Shown here: positions 42,621-49,979 of the stretch, one piece after another
Layout: each line of letters opens with the position of its first letter
How positions within the stretch are numbered: position 1 is the first letter of the stretch
Assembly: GCA_015064315.1 (NCBI GenBank)
Contig: SVSL01000008.1
Coordinates: 1 to 52,373 of the forward strand
Length of the DNA: 52,373 nucleotides
Direction: 5' to 3'
DNA from: Oscillospiraceae bacterium
GTDB lineage: Bacteria > Bacillota > Clostridia > Oscillospirales > CAG-272
Position numbers and translations under genes: made by a program
Notes under the pieces: model-generated
What the model was told of the DNA's origin: nothing
The model's input: the letters and a program-made list of their open reading frames with translations, nothing else
Databases searched by the model: none

Positions 42621-44009
42621 TTATGCAAAGAATCCGATCAAACTGATCACAAAGAAAACGAAAATGATCACGGGCAGAACGTAGGTCATATAGGGGCGCA
42701 TCCAATTTGCAATCTTGAGGCCTTTTCCCTGGTTGGCTTCCGCCACAAATTTCTTCCAGCCCCAGCCGTAGCGGCAGACGCAGAAGACGGCAAACACCAA
42801 GGAACCCAAAGGCAACAGCAGATTGCTGACCATAAAATCCTCCAGATCCATAATACCGCTTCCCTCTCCAAAGGGGGTGATGCCCGAGAGCAGGTTGAAG
42901 CCCAGCACGCAGGGCAGAGAAAGCAGGAACATGGCAACGCCGTTGATCAGGCAAGCCTTCCTCTTGGACCACCCGAACATATCCCTTGTGCAGGAAATGA
43001 TATTTTCAAATACTGCAAACACGGTGGAGAGGGCAGCAAAGGAAAGGAACACAAAGAACAGACTTCCCCAGAATCTTCCCAAGGGGAGATCGTTGAAAAT
43101 GTTGGGCAGAGTTACGAAAATGAGATTGGGACCGCTGTCCACCTGCACGCCATAGGAGAAGCAGGCGGGGAAAATGATCAGACCCGAGGTGATGGCAACA
43201 AAGGTATCCAGCACCGCCACGTTGATCGCCTCCCCAAAGAGGGCGCGATCCTTGTTCAGATAGCTTCCAAAGATCGCCATGGAGCCGATACCAAGGCTCA
43301 GGGTAAAGAAGGACTGGGTCAGAGCGCCCATGATGATGTTGCCCCAGCCTACCGCGTTCGCCTGTTCAAGATCGGGGAGCAGATAGAACTTGAGTCCCTC
43401 CGCCGCACCGTCCATGAAAAATCCGTTGACGGCAAGCACCACCATGATCACAAGGAGAGAGGTCATCATGATCTTTGTGATCTTCTCCAGCCCCTTTTGC
43501 AGGCTGAAGGAGCAGACCAAAAATCCAACCACAACCACAATGCCCATATAGATTGTCATGGAAACGGGATCCGAGAGCATACCGCCAAAATAGTCTCCCA
43601 CGCCTGCCGCATCCAAGCCCGCAAGGTCTCCCTTGGCGGTGGAAACGAAGTAGCGGAGCATCCAGCCCGCAACCGTGGTGTAGAACATCATAAGAATGTA
43701 ATTTCCCGCAACGGCGGCATAGCCGTGAAGATACCACTTGCTGCCCTTGGGCGCCAGCTCCTGATAAAGCCGCGCGGGGCTCTTTTGCGCCGCTCTGCCG
43801 AGGGCAAATTCCATGGTCAGGACGGGAATGCCCATAAGGAGCAAAAACGCGAAATAAAAGAGCACGAAGATGGCGCCGCCATGCTGTCCCGCCATGTAGG
43901 GGAACTTCCACACGTTTCCGATTCCGATGGCGCATCCTGCGCTGAGCAGAATGAAGCCGAGGCGACTCCCCAGATGCTCACGGGGAGTATTTTGCTTGTT
44001 GTTGTTCAT
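42621..44009 (-). CDS. Sodium:neurotransmitter symporter family transporter
   Basis: The 462-aa protein belongs to the NSS (SNF, LeuT-fold) family, which couples sodium influx to amino acid uptake. The first membrane segment shows AIGIGNVWKFPYMAGQHGG with the unwound substrate/Na site; TMEFALGRAAQKSPA and GALTQSFFTLSLGIGSMAIF (segment 6, substrate site) follow. About 11 to 12 membrane segments are present, fitting bacterial members that lack the twelfth. The start at the ATG 44009 is preferred to the GTG at 44015, which lies too close to the AAGGA site. Substrate probably a hydrophobic or aromatic amino acid; unproven. Confidence 0.92.
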   Translation of the reverse strand: MNNNKQNTPREHLGSRLGFILLSAGCAIGIGNVWKFPYMAGQHGGAIFVLFYFAFLLLMGIPVLTMEFALGRAAQKSPARLYQELAPKGSKWYLHGYAAVAGNYILMMFYTTVAGWMLRYFVSTAKGDLAGLDAAGVGDYFGGMLSDPVSMTIYMGIVVVVGFLVCSFSLQKGLEKITKIMMTSLLVIMVVLAVNGFFMDGAAEGLKFYLLPDLEQANAVGWGNIIMGALTQSFFTLSLGIGSMAIFGSYLNKDRALFGEAINVAVLDTFVAITSGLIIFPACFSYGVQVDSGPNLIFVTLPNIFNDLPLGRFWGSLFFVFLSFAALSTVFAVFENIISCTRDMFGWSKRKACLINGVAMFLLSLPCVLGFNLLSGITPFGEGSGIMDLEDFMVSNLLLPLGSLVFAVFCVCRYGWGWKKFVAEANQGKGLKIANWMRPYMTYVLPVIIFVFFVISLIGFFA

Positions 44010-44059
44010 TTTCACGTTCCTTTTTTGAAAAAATTGAAGTTGTATTCACAAACCGTTCT

Positions 44060-44088
44060 ATTGTAACACAATTTTGATGGCGTGTCAA
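44060..44088 (-). promoter_or_regulatory. Promoter of the NSS transporter gene
   Basis: TTGACA (44088-44083) and TACAAT (44065-44060), 17-base spacer. Confidence 0.85.
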
Positions 44089-44109
44089 GTTTTTTCGGGG
44101 TATTTCCAA

Positions 44110-44145
44110 AAAATCGCCGCCCGAAAGAAATCCGGGCGGCAGAAA
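44110..44145 (-). terminator. Terminator of the 310-aa lipoprotein gene
   Basis: GCCGCCCG (44116-44123) pairs with CGGGCGGC (44133-44140); GATTTTTTGG follows on the minus strand. Confidence 0.88.
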
Positions 44146-44154
44146 AATGATATT

Positions 44155-45087
44155 TTATTTCACCTCATAGGTCAACACCTCAAAGCTGTCGGCGGTGACG
44201 TACATTTCTTTTCCCCTGTAGAGGATCCTGTGCCAGTCCTTGCGCTCGTTGCCGTCGGCATCCTTGTAGGTTCCCCCCTCAAGGGTCTCCAGAAGCCTTA
44301 CGGTGTCCCCGTTGGCAGGGCGCAGAAGCGCAGGATGACCGCTGGAAATGTGATAAACATCCCCCTCCTGAACCGACGCAGAAAGACGTACGTAGCAGAT
44401 CGTTGTCGCCTTGAGAATGGGTAGAGTCTCAAAGCAGAACACCCGCTTGGAGGGCTTGAGTGATGATCCAAAACTGACCTCGATCGATTTTCCATCGGGA
44501 GCGAAATAGGCTTCGAATACATCCTTCGGACAATCAAAGTCCATGCAAAAAGATTCTTTGTCAAAGATATTTTCTACCACAAGACGGGAGGATTTTTCCT
44601 CCATCACCAGATACGCCACCAAGTCTTTCTTAACCACTCTGACGTCATGAAAGAGTTGGGAAAGCTTATTTTGCGAGACGCTGTAAAAAAGACAGTTGTC
44701 CGGCGACGCGGAAAAGCCCTTGAACTGAAGAATATCGTCATCCTCAGTCCAGCAATAAATCTTGGAAGCCGACTCCTCCTCGTAAACGAGCTTTCCACCT
44801 TGATCAAAAATCTCCAGCTTGTAGATATCGTTGATTTTGGTAATCCGATAATTCGCACCTTCATTCTCCACCGTGGTGCCGTCGGCAGGATCCTCGGGCT
44901 TTTCCGTGGGCGTCTCTGTTGGTGTCTCTGTCGGCCTTTCTATCGGATTCTCCGTGGGCTTCTCCGTAGGTTGCTCTATCGTTTTCTCGACCGATTGATC
45001 GATGGTTTTGTCACTCGCATTGCAAGCCGTTGCGCTTGCCAAAATCACGCCGCAAAGGAGCGCGATCAGTATTCTTTTTTTCATCAT
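44155..45087 (-). CDS. Lipoprotein with Pro/Thr/Glu-rich stalk and SH3-like C-terminus
   Basis: The 310-aa protein has a lipoprotein signal ending in SATAC (Cys at about residue 22). A low-complexity stalk follows, with PTEKPTENPIERPTETPTET type repeats (about 38-68), probably spanning the wall. The middle (about 75-220) is beta-rich, and the last ~80 residues (SSGHPALLRPANGDTVRLLE to RKDWHRILYRGKEMYVTADS) look like a bacterial SH3 domain, which often binds peptidoglycan. The first of two ATGs (45087) is used; both are near an AAAGGAG site. Substrate or role unknown. The leader hairpin resembles those at 15268 and 16461 in position. Confidence 0.78.
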   Translation of the reverse strand: MMKKRILIALLCGVILASATACNASDKTIDQSVEKTIEQPTEKPTENPIERPTETPTETPTEKPEDPADGTTVENEGANYRITKINDIYKLEIFDQGGKLVYEEESASKIYCWTEDDDILQFKGFSASPDNCLFYSVSQNKLSQLFHDVRVVKKDLVAYLVMEEKSSRLVVENIFDKESFCMDFDCPKDVFEAYFAPDGKSIEVSFGSSLKPSKRVFCFETLPILKATTICYVRLSASVQEGDVYHISSGHPALLRPANGDTVRLLETLEGGTYKDADGNERKDWHRILYRGKEMYVTADSFEVLTYEVK

Positions 45088-45099
45088 TTTCTTTTATTT

Positions 45100-45134
45100 T
45101 CTCCTTTCTTTTTGGGCAGATTTTTCTGCCCTTC
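45100..45134 (-). promoter_or_regulatory. 5' leader hairpin of the 310-aa lipoprotein gene
   Basis: GGGCAG-AAAAAT-CTGCCC followed by AAAAAGAAAGGAG on the minus strand, between promoter and start codon. Same arrangement as the leaders at 15268 and 16461, with a different stem sequence. Confidence 0.55.
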
Positions 45135-45140
45135 AACGCC

Positions 45141-45169
45141 ATTATAACACCCCCAAAAATGCTTGTCAA
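45141..45169 (-). promoter_or_regulatory. Promoter of the 310-aa lipoprotein gene
   Basis: TTGACA (45169-45164) and TATAAT (45146-45141), 17-base spacer. Confidence 0.87.
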
Positions 45170-45261
45170 TAGGGTGGTGCAAAGTTTTAAAAAAAGGGCT
45201 TTTTTAGGGGTCAAGTGGTGCGTGACACCCACAAAATCGGCGTTTTTGAAGAAAAGAAAAA

Positions 45262-45298
45262 AGGAAGATCCGATAAAATCAGTCATCTTCCTTTTTCA
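45262..45298. terminator. Bidirectional terminator-like hairpin
   Basis: GGAAGAT...ATCTTCC with TTTTT on plus and TTTTTT on minus. No gene ends directly beside it; it stands between the hairpin array and the lipoprotein promoter. The gap 45088-45644 holds this, a promoter, leader hairpin and the hairpin array, and no gene. Confidence 0.6.
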
Positions 45299-45420
45299 TT
45301 ACCGCAGGATTTTTCTGCTATCATTTCGCGTTTTCCTTGACCGTGTTGATTGAAGTGATCAACATTCTGCGGATTGTGCCGCATTGATTGTACATATACC
45401 ATAATTCGGATAGTTTTTCA

Positions 45421-45604
45421 AGTGAAATATTCGGCGTTGCCGAATGTGAAATAATTCCCTTGCGGAAATTGTGAAATATCTCCCGCCGCCTACGGCTTTG
45501 GTCGATGTGAAATGAAATTTGCCCACATTCGCGTCAGCGAATATTTCACATTTGCGGAGCAAATATTTCACAGCGAAGCTATTTCACTTGCCCGCAGGGC
45601 AAAT
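45421..45604. repeat. Array of small hairpins separated by GTGAAAT / ATTTCAC words
   Basis: GTGAAAT occurs at 45422, 45446, 45471 and 45507, then inverted as ATTTCAC at 45543, 45565 and 45581. Between them sit short stems: ATTCGGC-GTT-GCCGAAT, AATTCCC-TTGC-GGAAATT, GCCG-CCTA-CGGC, ATTCGC-GTCA-GCGAAT, ATTTGC-GGA-GCAAAT, AGC-GAA-GCT and TTGCCC-GCA-GGGCAA. ATTTGCCC at 45517 can also pair with GGGCAAAT at 45597. No protein-like reading frame runs through it. Confidence 0.82.
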
Positions 45605-45612
45605 TTCGTTGA

Positions 45613-45643
45613 AAAAAGCACTTGCGTAAGCAAGTGCTTTTTT
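45613..45643 (-). terminator. Terminator of the tRNA-Thr/tRNA-Tyr unit
   Basis: AAAAAAGCACTTGC-GTAA-GCAAGTGCTTTTTT; a perfect stem directly after the tRNA-Tyr CCA end on the minus strand. Confidence 0.92.
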
Positions 45644-45644
45644 C

Positions 45645-45730
45645 TGGTGGGAGATGGTGGATTCGGACCACCGAAGCGAAGACGCAACAGATTTACAGTC
45701 TGCCCCCTTTGGCCACTCGGGAAATCTCCC
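45645..45730 (-). tRNA. tRNA-Tyr (GTA)
   Basis: Minus-strand acceptor stem GGGAGAT pairs with ATCTCCC, then discriminator A and encoded CCA. The anticodon arm reads CAGACTGTAAATCTG with anticodon GTA. The T arm is GGTGG-TCCGAAT-CCACC (TTCGAA-type loop with TCCGAAT). It is 86 bases long, with the long variable arm expected of tRNA-Tyr. Confidence 0.97.
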
Positions 45731-45734
45731 ATAT

Positions 45735-45759
45735 AAAAGTCCACTTTGTGTGGACTTGG
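45735..45759 (-). terminator. Hairpin between tRNA-Thr and tRNA-Tyr
   Basis: AAGTCCAC-ACAAA-GTGGACTT followed on the minus strand by TTATAT. It could be a weak terminator or an RNA-processing structure between the two tRNAs. Confidence 0.55.
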
Positions 45760-45834
45760 TGGAGCTGGTGAACGGAGTCGAACCATCAACCTGCTGATTA
45801 CAAATCAGCTGCTCTGCCATTGAGCCACACCAGC
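45760..45834 (-). tRNA. tRNA-Thr (TGT)
   Basis: GCTGGTG and CACCAGC form the acceptor stem, then discriminator T and encoded CCA. The anticodon arm is GCTGA-TTTGTAA-TCAGC with anticodon TGT, and the T arm has GGTTCGACTCC. Length 75 bases. First of the two-tRNA unit behind a strong promoter. Confidence 0.97.
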
Positions 45835-45875
45835 GAACGTGTCCGCCGCGATGCTGTCGCGTTTAGAACGGAGAT

Positions 45876-45904
45876 ATTATACCACGTTCGCCTCGGTTTG
45901 TCAA
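45876..45904 (-). promoter_or_regulatory. Promoter of the tRNA-Thr/tRNA-Tyr unit
   Basis: TTGACA (45904-45899) and TATAAT (45881-45876), 17-base spacer beginning AACCGAGG. Confidence 0.9.
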
Positions 45905-45949
45905 GCCCTTTTTGAAAAAATTTTATTTTTTTTGAAAAATTCTTTTTTT

Positions 45950-47053
45950 CTATTTTTTCACGTACAAATTCAGATCCCATGCGGGAACGCCGGCAAAGCG
46001 GCGCAGATAAAATCCTTGATATTCGGGAAACAGATCCTTTACCAAGAGCGGCAGGGCGAAAAGATCCTCGTTCCGATGATACAGCGACACCAGAAGCGTG
46101 GGATGATTTTTCTCAATCGTTTCCTTCGACCCCAAAAGCGCCTCCTTCTCCGAGCCCTCCACGTCGTATTTGATATAATCCACGGGTTCCCCGTCAAGAA
46201 TATTGTCAAGGGTATCCGCCTCCACCGCCTTCAGCTTTACGGGGCGGTCGGAAAGGCTCTCGGATCGGTTGCTTCCAAAGGATGCGTTGCGGTTTCCGCT
46301 ATCATCGAAATACAGGATGGTCTTCTCGCTCCATGCCCCCGCGTTCACGGGGATCACCTCGGCGCGCGTCTCTTCTTCCGCGTACGCCTTCAGCTTGCGA
46401 TAGTTGCGGGCATCGGGCTCCATGGCGTAGATCCTTTGAACATTCCCCTCGGCACTCTCAAGCAGCTTTCGCGCCGTGTCTCCGTTATACGCGCCGAGAT
46501 CGGCGGCGATCTTGATGCCCTCGGGCTGAACCATCTCGCGCATGGTTTGCTCCTCGTCGCTCACGGCGTTTTGCAGAAATCTGATATCCCCCGTCAGCTT
46601 GAATTGCAGGACATTCTCAAAGATCATCTTGGATTCCTCATCCGAAAGAAGCGCGTACGTTCTCTCGATTTCCGCCAGATGCGCCTCGAAAAAGGCGCGG
46701 TCAAAGAGCCCGTCGCCAAAGGCGGGAACGTCGGGAGCGTAAAGCTCGGTCTCGGCGGCAATGCGCTCGATATTTTCCAGCACCTCGGGACGCGACGAGC
46801 CGAAGGAAAGCAGAACGATGACCTTCTCCGCTCCGTAGAGCTCCTTGATCTCGCTCCAGCTCTTGACGGTCTTGCCGTGAAAGCTATGTCCTCTGACGAA
46901 CCCGTCGCTGGCAAAGAAATCGCTGACCGTGATCCCCTTCTCCTCGCAGGCTCTGAGAATTTTGTCGGCACCGTTTCCCATGCCGTACATCACCACCGTC
47001 TTTTCCGTGCTCGCAAGATGCTCCCAAAGGTCCTTTTGGATTGTAAAATTCAT
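45950..47053 (-). CDS. FkbM family methyltransferase with N-terminal nucleotide-binding-like domain
   Basis: The 367-aa protein has an FkbM-type SAM-dependent methyltransferase domain in the C-terminal half: IKIAADLGAYNGDTARKLLE (SAM site), IYAMEPDARNYRKLKAY, NASFGSN, VDYIKYDVEGSEKEALLGSK with the D-V-E-G-x-E motif, and PTLLVSLYHR. The first ~110 residues (VVMYGMGNGADKILRACEEK with KVIVLLSFGSSRPEVLENIE) form a separate Rossmann-like domain. Such proteins usually O-methylate sugars on surface glycans or secondary metabolites. The ATG at 47053 has GGAG upstream; the longer frame crosses a divergent gene. Divergent from the HIT gene. The rfb operon about 4 kb away is a possible partner. Confidence 0.85.
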   Translation of the reverse strand: MNFTIQKDLWEHLASTEKTVVMYGMGNGADKILRACEEKGITVSDFFASDGFVRGHSFHGKTVKSWSEIKELYGAEKVIVLLSFGSSRPEVLENIERIAAETELYAPDVPAFGDGLFDRAFFEAHLAEIERTYALLSDEESKMIFENVLQFKLTGDIRFLQNAVSDEEQTMREMVQPEGIKIAADLGAYNGDTARKLLESAEGNVQRIYAMEPDARNYRKLKAYAEEETRAEVIPVNAGAWSEKTILYFDDSGNRNASFGSNRSESLSDRPVKLKAVEADTLDNILDGEPVDYIKYDVEGSEKEALLGSKETIEKNHPTLLVSLYHRNEDLFALPLLVKDLFPEYQGFYLRRFAGVPAWDLNLYVKK

Positions 47054-47075
47054 GGTTCTCTCCACCTCCATGCTC

Positions 47076-47104
47076 TTGACATTTGATGAATTTTGTTGTA
47101 TACT
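47076..47104 (+). promoter_or_regulatory. Promoter of the HIT-DJ-1-cyclo-ligase genes
   Basis: TTGACA (47076-47081) and TATACT (47099-47104), 17-base spacer. Confidence 0.82.
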
Positions 47105-47146
47105 TAATTTGTTGAAAAAATTGTTTTTCAGAAAGGAAAAATTACC

Positions 47147-47488
47147 ATGTCCGATTGTATTTTCTGTAAGATCATCGCAGGCGATATTCCCTCCTCCAAG
47201 GTCTACGAGGATGAAAAGATCTACGCCTTCCGCGATATTGCTCCCATGGCTCCCGTTCACGTTCTGGTGGTTCCCAAGGAGCACATTCCCTCTGCCGATG
47301 CCATCAGCGCCGAAAACAGCGCCTACGTAGCCCGTATCTTTGAAGCCATCCCCAAGATCGCCGCATCCGAGGGTCTTACCAACGGCTACCGCGTCATCAC
47401 CAACTGCGGCGAGGACGGCTGCCAGTCGGTCAAGCATCTGCACTTCCACATTCTGGGAGGCAAGAAGCTGCCCGATCAGATGGGATAA
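47147..47488 (+). CDS. HIT family nucleotide-binding protein
   Basis: The 113-aa protein is a HIT-superfamily hydrolase of the HinT/PKCI type, acting on phosphoramidates such as AMP-lysine. The histidine triad is HLHFHILGG near the C-terminus, with the central His as nucleophile; MSDCIFCKIIAGDIPSSKVY at the N-terminus and HVLVVPKEHIPSA are also family-typical. AAAGGA precedes the ATG. It is followed by the DJ-1 gene 106 bases downstream with a palindrome between. Confidence 0.95.
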   Translation: MSDCIFCKIIAGDIPSSKVYEDEKIYAFRDIAPMAPVHVLVVPKEHIPSADAISAENSAYVARIFEAIPKIAASEGLTNGYRVITNCGEDGCQSVKHLHFHILGGKKLPDQMG

Positions 47489-47512
47489 AGTGCGAGTTCC
47501 GTTTTTCAATGT

Positions 47513-47540
47513 AGGGGTCGACGTCCTCGACGACCCGTTC
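47513..47540. repeat. GTAGGGGCGA-type palindromic repeat, GTCGACGTCCTCGACGAC variant
   Basis: GTAGGGGTCGACGTCCTCGA followed by CGACCCG; same outer bases as the other copies with a GTCGACG-like core. It sits between the HIT and DJ-1 genes, whose transcript would include it. Confidence 0.7.
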
Positions 47541-47594
47541 TCGGATTTTCGTCACGCATCAAAACTTTTACACGTTTAGAAAGGATTTTCATCC

Positions 47595-48140
47595 ATGATC
47601 TATCTGTTTTTAGCCAACGGCTTTGAAGAAATTGAAGCACTCTGTCCTCTGGATCTTCTGCGCCGCGCAGGACTTGAGGTTACCACCGTGGGCATTGGAG
47701 GGGATCTGATCAAGGGCTCTCACGGCATTGCCGTACAAGCCGATATTCCCGACACCATGTACCGCGACAGCAAGCCCGAAATGATCATTCTTCCCGGCGG
47801 TATGCCCGGTGCCAAGAATCTGGACGAGTCCCGCATTGTGGACAGCGCCCTTGGCGCCGCCGCTTCCTCGGGAGGCTATCTTGCCGCCATCTGCGCCGCT
47901 CCCATGGTATTGGGAAAGCGCGGCTATCTGGAAGGCAAAAACGCCACCTGCTTCCCCGGCTTTGAGGAGTTTCTCACGGGCGCTACCGTGGCTCCCTCCC
48001 ACACCCGTGTTGTGACCGATGGAAAGGTCATTACCGCCGCAGGCATGGGCGTGGCTTTGGAATTCGGTCTTGCGCTGGTTCGTGTGCTCAAGGGCAATGA
48101 TGCCGCCGAGGAGCTCCGCCGCGCGGTGCTTGCCGACTGA
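47595..48140 (+). CDS. DJ-1/PfpI family protein
   Basis: The 181-aa protein has the DJ-1 fold: MIYLFLANGFEEIEALCPLD at the start with the conserved Glu (FEEIE), MIILPGGMPGAKNL, and AAICAAPMVLG with the nucleophile Cys near residue 99. DJ-1 relatives act as deglycases/glyoxalases, chaperones or peptidases; this clade, with ThiJ-type AxCAAP, is usually called DJ-1 family glyoxalase III-like. Its stop codon overlaps the next ATG (TGATG), so it is translationally coupled to the fusion gene downstream. Confidence 0.92.
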   Translation: MIYLFLANGFEEIEALCPLDLLRRAGLEVTTVGIGGDLIKGSHGIAVQADIPDTMYRDSKPEMIILPGGMPGAKNLDESRIVDSALGAAASSGGYLAAICAAPMVLGKRGYLEGKNATCFPGFEEFLTGATVAPSHTRVVTDGKVITAAGMGVALEFGLALVRVLKGNDAAEELRRAVLAD

Positions 48141-49762
48141 TGGCAATGACGAAAAACGAGCTTCGAGGGCTACTCAAGGAGCGTAGGGCTTCGATTTCTC
48201 CCGATGAAAAAAAGCAGCTTGACCGCGCCGTTGTGGAAAGCATCCTGCGCTCAAGCGTCTATCGGAACGCCGACACCCTGCTTCTCTTCGCGCCCCTGAC
48301 GGGAGAAGTGAATCTGCTTCCCTTGGTGCGCGCGGCGAGAAAAGATGGCAAGCAGGTCGCCTTTCCAAGGTGCGACACCAACGCCAATCGCATGGCGTTC
48401 TATCTTCTCACGCCTGCGCATCGGCTGGCACCGGGTGCCTACGGAATTCCCGAGCCTCCCTTGGAGGCACCTCTCTGCGTTCCTACGGAGAAAACCCTTT
48501 GCCTCTGCCCCGCCCTCTCCTTTGACCCCGAGGGCAATCGGTTGGGCTACGGAAAGGGATATTACGATCGCTTCCTGGCAAAATTTCCCGGAATCCGCGC
48601 AGGGGTGGTCTATACCAAAATGATGGTAAAGCGACTTCCCACGGAGGAATACGACCTCCCTATGGATCTCATCTTTACCGAACGGCAGCCGCTTCTTTGC
48701 GCGGCACTGCGAAAAGAAGGCTCCATGCCGCCCTCGACGGCAACCGCAACGGAGCATCGGGAAGCCCCCGCCCTGCAAGGAGACAGGCTTGCAAATTTAA
48801 AAAAGGTCTTTGCCAAGGAAACCCTTGCGCGCGCAAAAGAAAGTATCACGCCTCCAAAGCATCCGCCTCTGCTGGTGCTTGGCATCTTTGCGCTGCTTGT
48901 AATCTGGCGGCTGTTGGATCCCTTTCTCACAACAAGCGAGAACGAGCTTGCCTTGGCGATCCTTTTGCAGCTGCTGATCTTTGCCGCCACGGGAATCGCC
49001 TATTGCTATTTTCTCAAAAAGGATCTGCTTGAGCGACTGCGCAGACGCATCCGTTTGTTCCGCCCCGAGCAGCTTTGGTTTTTGGCGTGTATGCTTGCTG
49101 TGATGATCACGGGAAGCATGCTGCTTGAAATTCTGACCGGCGGCATTGCCTCTCTTGTGGGAGGCTTTACCCTGTATTCCACCTTTGTAGCCAGGATGAG
49201 TGGAGGCGGTGGTTGGGCGATCCTTGTGATCCTTGCCTACGGCGTTCTCCCCGCCCTTTGCGAGGAGCTTATCTTCCGCGGCATTCTCATTCACGAATAC
49301 GAGGGCTTTGGCGCAGGCGTTGCCATTGGCGTGTCGGCACTCTTCTTTGCCCTGTTGCATTTTTCCTTGCCCCTCTTCCCGTCCTATCTCTTTGTGGGAA
49401 TCCTTCTCGCCTGCTCGCTCTTTGCCACGCGGTCTCTCATCGCTCCCGTTCTCTTACATCTGGGCTATAATATCTTCTGCCTTTTGGGGCAATCCTTCCT
49501 CTCGGCGTTTTACATCAACGCGGGCAGTAACGAGATCTTTCTGTTTTGTCTGATCTCACTCTTCCTGCTTTTCTCGGCGTTTGCCGCCGGGGAAGCACGA
49601 AAGATCTACCACCTCTACGCCATAAAGGGGGCGGATTCCTCCTATACGGTCTCCCATCCCACGGAGGAGCTTCCCGCAAGGATCTTTTTCTCGCTCTTCT
49701 CCCCCACGGTTGCCCCCTGCATTGTGCTTTGGCTGGTGATGGCGATCATCAACCTGATGTAG
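48140..49762 (+). CDS. Fusion of 5-formyltetrahydrofolate cyclo-ligase and CPBP intramembrane protease
   Basis: The 540-aa frame joins two domains. Residues 1-195 are 5-formyl-THF cyclo-ligase, which uses ATP to make 5,10-methenyl-THF: KNELRGLLKERRASISPDEK, LFAPLTGEVNLLPL, and RLGYGKGYYDRFL (about 133-145). After a linker (about 195-250), the C-terminal half is a CPBP (CAAX protease/bacteriocin-processing) membrane protein with about eight segments: CEELIFRGIL near 372-381 (the catalytic EE..R), LLHFSL near 407 and HLGYN near 438. No stop or frameshift separates them. Coupled to DJ-1 by a 1-base overlap. Separate proteins are the norm, so fusion is unusual; FolD (17305) belongs to the same pathway. 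The domain calls are confident; why fused is unknown. Confidence 0.88.
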   Translation: MAMTKNELRGLLKERRASISPDEKKQLDRAVVESILRSSVYRNADTLLLFAPLTGEVNLLPLVRAARKDGKQVAFPRCDTNANRMAFYLLTPAHRLAPGAYGIPEPPLEAPLCVPTEKTLCLCPALSFDPEGNRLGYGKGYYDRFLAKFPGIRAGVVYTKMMVKRLPTEEYDLPMDLIFTERQPLLCAALRKEGSMPPSTATATEHREAPALQGDRLANLKKVFAKETLARAKESITPPKHPPLLVLGIFALLVIWRLLDPFLTTSENELALAILLQLLIFAATGIAYCYFLKKDLLERLRRRIRLFRPEQLWFLACMLAVMITGSMLLEILTGGIASLVGGFTLYSTFVARMSGGGGWAILVILAYGVLPALCEELIFRGILIHEYEGFGAGVAIGVSALFFALLHFSLPLFPSYLFVGILLACSLFATRSLIAPVLLHLGYNIFCLLGQSFLSAFYINAGSNEIFLFCLISLFLLFSAFAAGEARKIYHLYAIKGADSSYTVSHPTEELPARIFFSLFSPTVAPCIVLWLVMAIINLM

Positions 49763-49808
49763 CTCAAAAAATCATTTTACCAACAATTATTGAACGGCGC
49801 AAAATAAG

Positions 49809-49942
49809 AAAGGCTCCCTTGTGTAAAGGGAGCTGTCACCCAAGGTGACCGAGGGATTGTTTTACTGTAAATTTTCAATTTATTACAATCCCTCCGTCTC
49901 GCTTGCGCGAGCCACCTCCCTTTACACAAGGGAGGCTTTTTT
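49809..49942. repeat. Composite two-stem repeat element, tail-to-tail form (copy D)
   Basis: Left half: GGCTCCCTTGTGTAAAGGGA, then GCTGTCACCCAAGGTGACCG and AGGGATTG. Right half on the minus strand: GCCTCCCTTGTGTAAAGGGA, then GGTGGCTCGCGCAAGCGAGA and CGGAGGGATTG. Same design as copy A, with an AT-rich centre. The T-rich ends may also act as terminator for the converging fusion and lysC genes. Confidence 0.82.
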
Positions 49943-49979
49943 GTATCATGTCACCTTATGAAACGTTTCGTTTTTGGAA

